A DNA stretch of 64,000 bases, from the NCBI RefSeq assembly GCF_016863535.1, contig NZ_BOPB01000030.1, forward strand, positions 62,001 through 126,000, written 5' to 3'. The first letter of the stretch is position 1; every line of letters begins with the position of its first letter. Positions 8,849 through 17,389 of this stretch are shown piece after piece. A program made the position numbers and the translations under genes. The notes below the pieces were generated by a model. That model was not told the origin of the DNA. It saw only the letters and a list, made by a program, of their open reading frames with translations, and did no database searches. Origin of the DNA: Micromonospora lutea. GTDB lineage: Bacteria > Actinomycetota > Actinomycetes > Mycobacteriales > Micromonosporaceae.

Positions 8849-9850
8849 TCACCAGTTCGACAGCCACTCCAACATCTCGGGCAGGATCTCGACGGCACCG
8901 AAGTGGGCGGCGCCCGGCTGGACGTGGACCTCCGCGGTGCGAATTTGCCGGGCCAGCCACATGGTGTGGCTCACCGGCGCGAAGTTGTCCTGCTCGCCGT
9001 GCCAGAGTCGGACCGGAGCGGTGATGGCGGAAAGGTTGAAACCCCAGTCTCGCCGGAGGGCCAGCACGTCGTCGATCCAGCCGTGTGGGCCGCCGCGCAG
9101 CGCCTCACGGTACGCCTGGGCGATCAGGCGGCGGATGGCCAGATCGCGGACGACCCGCCGGTCCGGCCAGGTCATGTCGGTCTCCAACTGGGTGAGCAGG
9201 CTCTCCGGGTCGCGCCGGGTCCGGGCAGCCTGTGCCCTGAGCCGCTCCGCCAACATGAGCCGGTCGTCGGACGCGGCGGCGAAGTCACGGGAGTTGCGGT
9301 CCGTCATCCCGCTGAACCATTCGAGGTCGGGAACGTCGGGTCTGGCGAAGCCCACCAGCACCGCCGTGCGGGTCACCGCATCGGGCAGCAGCGCCGCGCA
9401 GGCCAACGCGTGTGGTCCGCCGCCGGAGCGTCCGACCACCGAGAACCGGTAGATGTCCAGATCCTTCGCGATCGCGGCGATGTCCTCGGCCGCATCGGCG
9501 ACGGTGCGACCGGGGTGGGGTGTCGAACCGCCGTAACCGGGACGGTCGTAGCTGATCAGCCGGATGCCGTACCGGTAGAGGATTCCGCTGCGTGGTTTCG
9601 GGCCGCTGCGGCTGCCGGGTGTGCCGTGCAGGAGGAAGATGGGAACCCCGTCGGGTTTGCCAGTGATCTCCACAGTCAACCGGCGACCGCCGGCACCGCT
9701 CGCGAACCACACCTCCGTTGCCAGGCGTGTGCCCCTTCCACTCGTCGGGGACCGCGATACCCGGCGGCGCCCAGGCCGTCGCCGTCGATGTCGTCGGAAA
9801 TCAGCGTAGCCCGAGGTGTCAGCAGTCATAGAGTCTGAGCTGTCGGACAT
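8849..9850 (-). CDS. alpha/beta hydrolase
   Basis: An alpha/beta-hydrolase fold enzyme of up to 333 residues. Visible features are the oxyanion-hole HGTPGS, the nucleophile elbow VVGRSGGG (Ser142 with this start), a late acid in GEQDNFAP and the catalytic histidine in GAAHFGA. The first 45 residues are arginine/serine-rich and not conserved-looking, and no good ribosome binding site precedes the ATG at 9850, so the true start may be internal (the ATG at 9829, or a GTG further in). It converges on fxsT with a 14-base gap and no room for a separate terminator. Whether it belongs to the FxSxx pathway is uncertain. The substrate cannot be told from sequence. Confidence 0.8.
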   Translation of the reverse strand: MSDSSDSMTADTSGYADFRRHRRRRPGRRRVSRSPTSGRGTRLATEVWFASGAGGRRLTVEITGKPDGVPIFLLHGTPGSRSGPKPRSGILYRYGIRLISYDRPGYGGSTPHPGRTVADAAEDIAAIAKDLDIYRFSVVGRSGGGPHALACAALLPDAVTRTAVLVGFARPDVPDLEWFSGMTDRNSRDFAAASDDRLMLAERLRAQAARTRRDPESLLTQLETDMTWPDRRVVRDLAIRRLIAQAYREALRGGPHGWIDDVLALRRDWGFNLSAITAPVRLWHGEQDNFAPVSHTMWLARQIRTAEVHVQPGAAHFGAVEILPEMLEWLSNW

Positions 9851-10211
9851 CGATCCGTGTCGGGCCCAACGGCGCTGACCGTCGGCACCACTCCGGCCCC
9901 TGACCCTCCGTGATATTCACGCAGCGTGTCGCAGTTGGCCTCCTGTCCCTGTCCACCCTCCGCGCTTTGCTCTGCTTCACCCCACGCAACCGTCGCTGAC
10001 CAGCGGCGGGGCAGCGCTGGTGAGGCGCTGGTTGGTCAGGCGACGACACCGTGCGTGACCGTTGCGTCAGTTGAAGCAGAGCAAAGCTGCGGAAGGGGTT
10101 GGTTGTTGGTGGAGCGTCAAGTTGCTCAGCGTAATTGCTGAAGGGAGGCCGAACGGGCAGGTTGCTGGATGGGCAGCAGGTCGCCGGATGATGGTGGTGG
10201 TGGGATGCCGC
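9851..10211. other. Intergenic region between hydrolase and GH30 genes
   Basis: This 361-base region holds no credible gene. Its main content is the long imperfect inverted repeat at 9959-10093, which is listed separately. The hydrolase at 8849-9850 would have its promoter at the left end of the region. The right end lies just after the GH30 stop. Confidence 0.6.
9959..10093. repeat. Long imperfect inverted repeat
   Basis: The outer arms are 9959-9979 and 10072-10093. They share the perfect 15-mer GCTTTGCTCTGCTTC (9964-9978) and its exact complement (10073-10087), with one bulged base outside it. Inside lie a further ACGCAAC pair and the matched inner arms 9991-10005 and 10026-10045. The whole unit could fold into a cruciform or long RNA stem. 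No transposase, terminal repeat or target duplication was seen. Confidence 0.75.
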
Positions 10212-12305
10212 TCAGTCGCTGAACTCGGCGCGGTCCACGGTGAAGAGGGTGCCGGCGCCGCCGGTGAACACCAGGTAGAGGTCGTGGAAGCCGTTTGCGG
10301 CACGCGGGCTGGTGTCGATCCCGGTCGTCACGGTCAGCCAGTCGGTGCCGGTCCCCGGCGGTACGCTCATCGATCCGACGAGCGGCCCGGACGGGCTGCC
10401 GATTCGTGCCTCGATGACGCCGCCCGCCTTCGGGGCCACTGTGGCGTGCAGCCGCAGTTGGCCCTTCTGGTCGGCGAAGCCCGCCGCCGAGCCGTCCGCG
10501 AAGTTGACGTTCGCCCAGCGGAGGTGGCTGCCGTCGCGTACGCCCGTGACGACCTTGCCGTGCTCGGGCGTCGTGATCACCCTGAGCCCGGCGGACTGCC
10601 CGTCGTTCTCCTCGGCCAGGTAGGTGGAGAAGACGTCCTTGCGGTCGGGCAGCGCGGGCAGCTCAGACCACTTCGGTACGAAGGTCGTCACACTGCGGCC
10701 ACGGAGGTTCGTGCTGAAGGACCCGCCATGGATGCGGATGTCGTCCAGCTTCTTCATGTTCTCGTTGCCCGACGTGCGGTACGGCACCACCGACGGACGT
10801 GGGCCCTTGCCGGCGGCGACGTGGGAGACGCACTCGCCCTGGTTGCGGAAGCTCGGGTTGACGAAGCTGGCCCACCCGCCCCTCTTGCAGTCCTGCCTGG
10901 TTTCTGGTGGCAGCGGGAAGCCGCCGGTGAGATCGACGGTGAGCGGGACATCGTCCGGGTTGTTGTTGACCACGACGATGGTGAAGTCGTGCGTCGCCTC
11001 GTCCTTGTACGCGGTGACCGTCACCCCGGGCGTCGGCGTGCTGGTGGCGTCGATCATCACGTCGCCCGGGTCGAGGAAGCGGCTGTACTGGCCGAACGTG
11101 TAGTACCGCTTGAAGATGCGGTACTGGCCGTTCTCCGTCGGGTTGCCGCTCTGCGGGGTGCCGGTGTTGACCAGGCGGATCAGGTCCGAGCCGTCCGCGC
11201 CGTTGTTCGCCACCGGCCACCACCAGAAGTACGCGCTCAGCCGGGTTTCGTCGAACAGGTTGCCGATGAGGGTCGCGTACCGCAGGCCGTCGCTGATCGT
11301 GTTGTTGACGAACAACCGGTCGCGCGGTGCGCCCTGGTTCATGTACTCCGTCTGCCAGATGGTCTTGCCCAGCTCGTGCGAGGTGGTGAATGCGGTGGGC
11401 GCGGCCCGGGTGGCGTCGTCGATCAGCCCGGCGTAACCGTGTGCCGCAACGACGTCGACGTACCGGTTCGCCGCCGGGTCGGTGATGGTGGGCAGCGCGT
11501 ACCCCTCGTGGAACCCGACGCCCTCGCCGAGGACGATCTTCGCGGTCACACCCCGTCGCTCGAACGTGGGACCGAGGTGGTCACGTACCAGGACGCGTAG
11601 CTCCTCGGCCGTCCACTGGCAGCTGGAGTATCCGGTGCTGATGTCGGGTTCGTTGGTCGGGGAGAGGTGCGTGATCCTGATCCCGAACTCGCGTTCGTAG
11701 CCGAGCACGTACTCCGCGAGGTAGTCCGCGAAGGCCTGGTACATGTCGGGTCGGAGCTTGTTCGGCGGGCCGGAGGGGCCGGAGGAGGTCACGCTGTTGT
11801 TCTGCTTCATCCACGCCGGGGGGCTCCACACGCTGGCGAGGATCGTCTTGACGCCGCGCGCCTGCGCCTGGCGCATCAACCAGATCTGGTGCGCGTCGAA
11901 GTCGTTCTTGCGCTGTGCCCAGTCGGGCTGATCCCAGACGAAGGTGCCCGGCTCCGGCTCGATCGTCTGCGTCGGGCCGTCGTAGAGTTGGTCGCCCCAC
12001 ACGCCGCCGTCACCCACCATGACGCGCACGATGTCCAGACCGATCCCGGCCTGGTCATCGAAGATCATGTCGAGCATCTGCGAGGTGAGCGGCTCGCCGA
12101 GCCGCCGAATGCCGCCCGCCTTGTGAAAGGCGAAGGATCCGCCGAAGCCGTCGACCGCCTGTCGCTCGCCGCTCCAGTCGACCACCGCGGTGGGTGGGAT
12201 GGGCGGTCGATGCGCGGCGCCGACGACGGCTGTCGAGGCCACCAGGCTCCCTGCCGCAACCAGGGCGATGGCCAGCCGGATCGTCCACGTCGTGCGCCGT
12301 CGCAT
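10212..12305 (-). CDS. Secreted glycoside hydrolase, GH30 family
   Basis: A 697-residue exported hydrolase of clan GH-A, best fitting GH30. It opens with a Sec signal peptide (MRRRTTWTIRLAIALVAAG, ending near the AHRPP segment). Then come the GH30 hallmark QAVDGFGGSFAFH, IWSPPAWM-like VWSPPAWMK, the acid/base in SPTNEPD (Glu219) and the nucleophile in WQTEYMNQ (Glu320). The C-terminal third adds a beta-rich domain. The ATG at 12305 has GGGGAG six bases upstream; the frame is open further 5' but that part is arginine-rich and lacks a signal. GH30 enzymes cut glucuronoxylan, beta-1,6-glucan or galactan; which one applies here is not resolved. It stands alone, about 22 kb from the xylan cluster. 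Confidence 0.85.
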   Translation of the reverse strand: MRRRTTWTIRLAIALVAAGSLVASTAVVGAAHRPPIPPTAVVDWSGERQAVDGFGGSFAFHKAGGIRRLGEPLTSQMLDMIFDDQAGIGLDIVRVMVGDGGVWGDQLYDGPTQTIEPEPGTFVWDQPDWAQRKNDFDAHQIWLMRQAQARGVKTILASVWSPPAWMKQNNSVTSSGPSGPPNKLRPDMYQAFADYLAEYVLGYEREFGIRITHLSPTNEPDISTGYSSCQWTAEELRVLVRDHLGPTFERRGVTAKIVLGEGVGFHEGYALPTITDPAANRYVDVVAAHGYAGLIDDATRAAPTAFTTSHELGKTIWQTEYMNQGAPRDRLFVNNTISDGLRYATLIGNLFDETRLSAYFWWWPVANNGADGSDLIRLVNTGTPQSGNPTENGQYRIFKRYYTFGQYSRFLDPGDVMIDATSTPTPGVTVTAYKDEATHDFTIVVVNNNPDDVPLTVDLTGGFPLPPETRQDCKRGGWASFVNPSFRNQGECVSHVAAGKGPRPSVVPYRTSGNENMKKLDDIRIHGGSFSTNLRGRSVTTFVPKWSELPALPDRKDVFSTYLAEENDGQSAGLRVITTPEHGKVVTGVRDGSHLRWANVNFADGSAAGFADQKGQLRLHATVAPKAGGVIEARIGSPSGPLVGSMSVPPGTGTDWLTVTTGIDTSPRAANGFHDLYLVFTGGAGTLFTVDRAEFSD

Positions 12306-12528
12306 CAAAGACTCCCCGTCGTTGGTGGCACCCGGGCGGTGCGGGCAGCGGAAACGCGGGCAGCCGCACCGGCGCGACGCCACGGTGACAGTCCATCGAC
12401 GCCTGCGGATCAAGGCTAGGTGACTCGTACGTTGACGGGCAAGGCGGGTTGCTCCGCGCGGCAGCGGCCGGACGCCGACGTCGTACCTCCGCGCTACCGT
12501 CGCGCCATTCACGACGGGAGGGATTCGG

Positions 12529-13266
12529 ATGGCTCAGAAGCAGATTGTGGAATTCGTCGATCGGGACCTACAGGGAGCACGGTTCGACAGGTCGACGCTG
12601 GCCGGGGCGGTGATGCGCGGTGTCGACGTGCGCGGGCTCGATATCGACGCACCCTGGTTGGCGGACGGGCCACTGCTGGTCAACGGGGTCGACATCGTGC
12701 CGTTCGTCGAGGACGAACTCAACCGCCGCTTTCCGGGTCGGGAGCTGAAGCGGGCCGAGGACCCGGAGGGACTGCGGGTGGCGTGGGCGGCGCTCGAAAA
12801 GGCCTGGGCGGCGGCGGTTGAGCGTGCGACCGCGATGCCGGCCGGTGCCGTCGACGTCTCGGTCGGCGGCGAGTGGTCCTTTGCACAGACCCTGCGACAC
12901 CTCGCGTTCGCCACCGACGCCTGGCTCGGCAAGGCGGTCCTGTGCCTGCCGCAGCCCTTCCATCCGCTCGGGCAGCCACACGCCGAGTACGCGCTGGACG
13001 GCTCCGACATGTCGATCTTCGCGTCGGGGCAGCCGGGGCTGGCCGAGGTTCTCGACCTGCGTGCCGAGCGGCAAGCCATGGTGCGCGAGTTCCTCGCCAC
13101 CGCCACCCCGGAGCTGCTTGCCGAGCCTCGGCGGAGCCCGTGGTCAGCCCAGTCCGAAGTGTCGGTCCTGCGCTGCCTTCACGTGATCTTCGGCGAGGAG
13201 TGGGAGCACCTCCGCTTCGCACTGCGCGACCTCATGACGATCGGCACTGCCCGGGCCGACGGCTGA
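12529..13266 (+). CDS. DinB-family protein with pentapeptide-like N-terminus
   Basis: A 245-residue cytoplasmic protein starting at an ATG with GGGAGG upstream. Residues 1-40 contain a short pentapeptide-like pattern (DLQGARFDRSTLAGAVMRGVD). From about residue 85 it follows the DinB/YfiT four-helix pattern, with EWSFAQTLRHLAFATDAWL and a C-terminal EEWEHLRFALRDL supplying histidines for a possible metal site. DinB-like proteins in actinobacteria include mycothiol-dependent transferases, but no specific reaction can be assigned. It is divergent from the GH30 gene across 223 bases and sits 52 bases before the broken DUF998 gene. Confidence 0.75.
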   Translation: MAQKQIVEFVDRDLQGARFDRSTLAGAVMRGVDVRGLDIDAPWLADGPLLVNGVDIVPFVEDELNRRFPGRELKRAEDPEGLRVAWAALEKAWAAAVERATAMPAGAVDVSVGGEWSFAQTLRHLAFATDAWLGKAVLCLPQPFHPLGQPHAEYALDGSDMSIFASGQPGLAEVLDLRAERQAMVREFLATATPELLAEPRRSPWSAQSEVSVLRCLHVIFGEEWEHLRFALRDLMTIGTARADG

Positions 13267-13318
13267 CGCGATGTACTGAGGCCGCCGGAAAGCCCGGCAG
13301 ACCGCAGGAGAGATTCAC

Positions 13319-13728
13319 GTGACCTGGACGGGTGCCGCCGGTGCGGTGCTGTTCGTGCTGGTGTTCCTCATCGACGGTGGGAGCCGAAAGTTCTACTCGT
13401 CGGTGCGTCACCCGATCAGCGCCCTCGCGCTGGGCCGGCGAGGCTGGATCCAGACAGCCTGCAGCACCGACTCCACGACCTCGCCGGCGCCGCCGTTTTC
13501 CTGTCCCTGCCGCTCGCCGCGGCGACCGGAACGTTCACCCTGTCCTGGACATGGTGGCGGATCGTCTCCGGCGGTGTCGCCGTTGCCCTGTTCGTGGGCT
13601 TCGGCTGGTTCGGCAGGGCGTGGGAGGACGTGTCACCGCGCCTCGGCCTCATCCAGCGCGCCGTCGTCATCACCGGATGGGCTTGGCTCACCGCCCTCTT
13701 CACGGCGCAGGCGCTCGGCCTGAGCTGA
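13319..13728 (+). pseudogene. DUF998 membrane protein, broken by internal deletion/frameshift
   Basis: Two reading frames together look like a DUF998 integral membrane protein. The first part starts at GTG 13319 with AGGAGAG upstream and gives a transmembrane helix (AGAVLFVLVFLIDG), then RHPISALALGRRGWIQTA, the family's loop motif. After about base 13444 the homologous sequence continues in another frame as LDPDSLQHRLHDLAGAAVF, with three more membrane segments ending in TAQALGLS and a TGA at 13726. The second transmembrane segment expected after WIQTA is missing. A deletion that also shifts the frame explains both observations better than a single-base error. The 3' end overlaps rph antisense by about 96 bases. 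No functional full-length product is predicted. Confidence 0.7.
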
Positions 13729-16377
13729 TGCCTGCGCGCCAACCGGCAGGAACTCCACGTAACCGTCGGTGGCGTCCACTCGGATCCGCTGGCCGTCGGG
13801 GATCAGCCGGGTGGCGTCTGCCACCCCGACGACGGCCGGTAGACCGTACTCGCGGGCGATCACCGCTCCATGGGTCATCAGTCCGCCGATCTCCGTCACC
13901 AGACCGGCGACGGCGACGAAGAGCGGCGTCCAACTGGGATCGGTGTGGGCCGTGACGAGGATGTCGCCCGGTTCGAGATCGGCCTGAGCCAGGTCCAGGA
14001 TGACCCGGGCTCGTCCCTCCACGATGCCGGTGGAGACCGGCAGCCCGACCAGGGCGCCGGCCGGCACGTCGTCACGTCGGTACGCACCGTTGACGGCCTC
14101 GCCGTCCGAGGTGAGCACCCGGGGTGGCCGGAGCGCCTGATACGACCGGAACGCCTCCCGGCGTCGACGGATGAGCCGGTCGTCGACGTGGTTGGTGCGT
14201 ACGGCGTCGTGGAACTCCTGGAAGGTGAGGAAGAAGACGTCCTCCTGTGCACGGATCACCCGTGCCCGCACCAGGCGCTCCGCCTCGGCGAGCAGGGCCT
14301 GCTTGTAGACGAAGTAACGGCAGATGATGTCGTACTTCGGGTACTCCCGATAGCCGGTGAAGGTCCGGACCCGGTCGATCATCCGCCTGGTCTCGGTGGC
14401 CTTGCGCTCCCCGTCCGGCAGGGCCCGCAGCCGGGCCAGCACCTCCTGTGCTTTCTTCTCCGCCGTCTGCTGTCCCTGCTGGAAACGCCGCGCGGCCTCA
14501 CCTGGCGCGAAATTCTCGACATGTTCGAGGAGCACCGGCAGCAGGGTGGTGGGTCGCTCGCGCCACCGTGGCCGGGTGATGTCGATCTCTCCGACGCAGC
14601 GCATGCCGTAACGGTCGAGGTATGCCTCGATGGCCTGGCGTGCTTCGGTACCACCCGGCAGCTTCGGCAACTCCTCCAGGAAGGTTTCGTTCCGCACGCC
14701 GTGCAGGAACGCGACCACCTCCGGATAAGGGCGGATCACGTCGGCGACGTCCAGCAGCGCCAACCCCATCTCCGACGTCACGTTGCCGGGGGCGGAGAGG
14801 GTCAGCGTGTCGGCCGCGTTCTTCTCGCCCAGCCACTCCAGCAGGTGGTCGTTGAGCCACCAGGTGGCCTCCATCCCCGCCGTGATCGCCTGCATGCTCA
14901 CCGGATCGCCGAGGACACGATTGTGCTCCTGAAAGGTGCTGATCAGGAAGTCGAACAGTGCCACACCGGTCTTCGTCCGGATGTCGCGGCGCAGGGCGTC
15001 GATGGAGGCCTGACTACGCGCGACCAGGCCGGTGACGATGGCCGGGTCCGTGTCGATCGGGGCGACCGGTGGGCCGGCTGCCACCCCGGTGACCGGTGCG
15101 CGGCGGGCCCCCGCGTCCGGGTGCGCCGGAACGGATGCCTCGGGGCGCGCCGGGACGACGTCGGCGCGGTCGAGGACTGTCTCCAGTGCGTCCCTGACCA
15201 GCGGATCGCCCTTGCCCATCATCTCCAGAAGGGCGGCGCGGCTCGCGGGGGAGGCCAGGCGCTCGGTGATGTCGACGAAGAGCCGCCCGCCCGCCTCGTG
15301 CATCGGTGCCATGGCGGTCAGCTGCCACATCGACAGCCCCAGCGGCTTCATGGCGTCGGTCATCATCTGCTGATGGCCGACCGAGACGTAGACGCGTCTG
15401 CCCCGGTCGTCGGCCGCCGGTACCGGGAACAGCGTCGTGATGGGCCGGCTCTGGACAATCTGGAAATCGTCGTCGACCAGGCACCATTCGATGTCCTGGG
15501 GACAGCCGAAGTGTGCCTCGATCCGCCGGCCGAGCTGCACGAGTCGTACGACCTGGGTGTCCGTCAACGCCGGCTGCTCCCGCCGCTGCGGGTCGACGGC
15601 CAGTTCCTTGGTTCCCCCGGTTGGGAGGGCGTGGATGGCCCGCTGCTTGGTGGCGACCGCCCGGCTGACGATCTCGCCGTCGCGCACCGTGAAGACGTCC
15701 GGGTTGACCAGCCCGGAGACCAGTGCCTCCCCGAGACCGAAGCTGGCGTCCACCGACGAGACCTTCCGATTGCCGGTGACCGGGTCGGCGGTGAACAGGA
15801 TGCCGGCCGCGTCCGGAAAGGCCATCCGCTGCACGACGACGGCCATCTGAACCGTACGGTGGTCGACGCCGTTGCGCTGACGGTAGGTCACGGCCCGTTC
15901 GCTGAACAGCGAGGCCCAGCATCGGCGGACATGCTTGATGATCGCGGTCGGGCCCACGACGTTCAGGTATGTGTCGTGCTGTCCGGCGAAGGAGGCGGTG
16001 GGCAGGTCCTCGGCGGTGGCGCTGGACCGGACGGCGTAGGCCGCCCGCCCGTCGATTGCGTCGGCCGCGCGGGCGATCGCCGCCGCCAGGTCGCTCGGGA
16101 CCGGGGTCGCTTCGATGATGTGCCGGATCTCCGCGCTGAGCACCCGGATCGCGTCCCGGTCATCCGGGTCCAGCCGCACCAGCTGCCCCAGTCGATCGTC
16201 GATCGACGGCACCTCGGCCATGATCCGGCGAAACGCGGCCGTGGTCACACAGAAGCCGGGAGGCACCCGGATGCCGTCGAGCTGTGCCAGCGCCCCCAGG
16301 TTCGCGCCTTTCCCGCCGACGACCAGGGTCTGCGTCTCGTCGACATCGTCCAGGCTCAACACGTGGCGCTCGGTCAT
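13633..16377 (-). CDS. rph: Rifamycin phosphotransferase
   Basis: A 914-residue PEP-synthase-like dikinase that inactivates rifamycins by ATP-dependent phosphorylation. The N-terminal ATP-grasp domain shows VVGGKGANLGAL, AYAVRSSATAEDLP and DIEWCLVDDDFQIVQSRPIT. A middle drug-binding domain follows, and the C-terminal swivelling His domain carries MTHGAVIAREYG (catalytic His836), close to His825 of the Listeria enzyme. The chosen ATG (16377) matches family N-termini that begin MTER; a GTG at 16401 with a poly-G stretch upstream is an alternative. The RAE palindrome about 70-90 bases upstream, a site known from rifamycin-resistance genes, strengthens this over plain PEP synthase. Its 3' end overlaps the broken DUF998 gene. 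Confidence 0.9.
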   Translation of the reverse strand: MTERHVLSLDDVDETQTLVVGGKGANLGALAQLDGIRVPPGFCVTTAAFRRIMAEVPSIDDRLGQLVRLDPDDRDAIRVLSAEIRHIIEATPVPSDLAAAIARAADAIDGRAAYAVRSSATAEDLPTASFAGQHDTYLNVVGPTAIIKHVRRCWASLFSERAVTYRQRNGVDHRTVQMAVVVQRMAFPDAAGILFTADPVTGNRKVSSVDASFGLGEALVSGLVNPDVFTVRDGEIVSRAVATKQRAIHALPTGGTKELAVDPQRREQPALTDTQVVRLVQLGRRIEAHFGCPQDIEWCLVDDDFQIVQSRPITTLFPVPAADDRGRRVYVSVGHQQMMTDAMKPLGLSMWQLTAMAPMHEAGGRLFVDITERLASPASRAALLEMMGKGDPLVRDALETVLDRADVVPARPEASVPAHPDAGARRAPVTGVAAGPPVAPIDTDPAIVTGLVARSQASIDALRRDIRTKTGVALFDFLISTFQEHNRVLGDPVSMQAITAGMEATWWLNDHLLEWLGEKNAADTLTLSAPGNVTSEMGLALLDVADVIRPYPEVVAFLHGVRNETFLEELPKLPGGTEARQAIEAYLDRYGMRCVGEIDITRPRWRERPTTLLPVLLEHVENFAPGEAARRFQQGQQTAEKKAQEVLARLRALPDGERKATETRRMIDRVRTFTGYREYPKYDIICRYFVYKQALLAEAERLVRARVIRAQEDVFFLTFQEFHDAVRTNHVDDRLIRRRREAFRSYQALRPPRVLTSDGEAVNGAYRRDDVPAGALVGLPVSTGIVEGRARVILDLAQADLEPGDILVTAHTDPSWTPLFVAVAGLVTEIGGLMTHGAVIAREYGLPAVVGVADATRLIPDGQRIRVDATDGYVEFLPVGAQASAQAERLRREEGGEPSPSGDDDGALDEAEAR

Positions 16378-16449
16378 CTCGTACGTCGGCAGCCCTCGCA
16401 CGTGTGCCCCCCCATCTCGCGTCCAGCCGCCGATTCTGCGTCAGGACCC

Positions 16450-16468
16450 GGGTCTTGCCACAAGCCCC
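16450..16468 (-). promoter_or_regulatory. Rifamycin-associated element (RAE) of rph
   Basis: Read on the minus strand, this is the 19-mer GGGGCTTGTGGCAAGACCC. It is a near-perfect inverted repeat that differs at two positions from the RAE consensus as recalled (GGGGCTTGCGGCAAGGCCC). RAEs lie upstream of rifamycin-inactivating genes and mediate rifamycin-induced expression. The TTG inside can serve as a -35 element on either strand. It lies in the 192 bases between rph and the divergent TOPRIM gene. Confidence 0.82.
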
Positions 16469-16483
16469 CCGGTGCGCTATACG
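16455..16483 (+). promoter_or_regulatory. Candidate + strand promoter overlapping the RAE
   Basis: TTGCCA (16455-16460) is the right half of the RAE read on the + strand. It is followed by 17 bases and TATACG (16478-16483), giving good -35/-10 spacing. Transcription would start near 16490 and immediately make a nine-base-pair hairpin (16492-16513, loop GTGA), followed by a T-rich stretch, before the TOPRIM gene at 16570. Confidence 0.6.
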
Positions 16484-16569
16484 TTAGAAGTGGCAGGGAG
16501 GTGACTCTCTGCCTTTAGTCTTTGTCGCCCGTCGTCGGGGCCCACTGACCCGGACGGGGAGGCCCACTC

Positions 16570-17235
16570 ATGGATGTCACCTCGTGTTCCGGGTCGGCCC
16601 CGGTCGGTCTCGACGGACCGTTGGGCGGCAACGCCGCCTCGATGCAGGCCACCGCCCGCGCGTTGGCGCAGGCCGAGTCCGCCAGGGCGGTGGTGCTGGT
16701 CGAGGGCATCAGCGACCAGATCGCCCTGGAGGCGTTGGCGGCCGGCCGGGGTCGGGATCTCACCGCCGAGCGGATCGTCGTCGTCCCGATCGGCGGGGCC
16801 CACGCGATCGGTCGCTTCCTGACTCGGCTGGGTCCGCCAGGGGTCGGGTTGCGCCTCGCCGGCCTCTGCGACGTACGCGAGGAGGAGATCTTCCGGCGCG
16901 GGCTGACGGAGGCGGGCGTGGGCACGCCCCGCACCCGTGCGGAGATGGAGCGACTCGGGTTCCAGGTCTGCGTCGACGACCTGGAGGACGAGCTGATCCG
17001 GGCCGTCGGCAGCGGGGGAGTCGAAGCGCTCTTCGACGCCCAGGGCGACCTGCGTCAGTTCCGCGCGTTCCAGAGCCAGCCCGCCTGGCGGGGGCGGGAT
17101 CCCGACGCGCAACTGTGGCGGTTTCTGCGCAGCAGCTCGCGGCGCAACCTGCGCTACGCCCGACTGCTCGTCGAGGCCGCCGTAGCCCGGGAGGCCGTGC
17201 CGCGCCCGCTCGACGCCCTGCTCGCCGGCGTGTGA
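16570..17235 (+). CDS. Stand-alone TOPRIM-domain protein (OLD-nuclease-like)
   Basis: A 221-residue protein whose core is a TOPRIM domain. AVVLVEGISDQIALEALA holds the conserved glutamate (Glu45), and the later acidic motif is probably GLCDVREEE, where DxD would be expected. This arrangement resembles the C-terminal TOPRIM of OLD-family nucleases and their stand-alone actinobacterial relatives, without the ABC-type ATPase half. The ATG at 16570 has GGGGAGG upstream. It is divergent from rph and its candidate promoter overlaps the RAE, so rifamycin could induce it. Nuclease activity on DNA or RNA is possible but not shown, since the second acidic motif is not canonical. Confidence 0.75.
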   Translation: MDVTSCSGSAPVGLDGPLGGNAASMQATARALAQAESARAVVLVEGISDQIALEALAAGRGRDLTAERIVVVPIGGAHAIGRFLTRLGPPGVGLRLAGLCDVREEEIFRRGLTEAGVGTPRTRAEMERLGFQVCVDDLEDELIRAVGSGGVEALFDAQGDLRQFRAFQSQPAWRGRDPDAQLWRFLRSSSRRNLRYARLLVEAAVAREAVPRPLDALLAGV

Positions 17236-17324
17236 GCAGGGACAGCCCGACGGTCGGTCCCGCGACGACCTGGTCGTGATCGACGCAGCCGGGTCGGCCA
17301 CGCCGCGCGACCTGACCGGGCACA

Positions 17325-17376
17325 ACGACGCGGCCGTCCCGGTACGAGCTGGGTCGCACCGGGACGGCCGCGTCGT
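17325..17376. terminator. Bidirectional terminator hairpin
   Basis: Perfect 19-bp arms (17325-17343 and 17358-17376) enclose a 14-base loop. The hairpin lies between the convergent TOPRIM and permease genes and could end transcription from both sides. No strong T-run follows, as is usual in high-GC actinobacteria. Confidence 0.88.
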
Positions 17377-17389
17377 GAGCCGCTGACGA

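Noticed and set aside
10062-11600. Long open frame on the + strand opposite the GH30 gene
   Set aside because: High-GC antisense shadow: no domain, no ribosome binding site, composition set by the GH30 codons.
13870-16518. 882-codon open frame opposite rph
   Set aside because: Antisense to a well-defined gene with catalytic motifs; its own protein is low-complexity with no recognisable fold.
16499-16518. Five-codon upstream frame (MTLCL) before the TOPRIM gene
   Set aside because: The GGGAGG sits directly against the GTG with no spacer, and it coincides with a hairpin, so a leader peptide is not supported.
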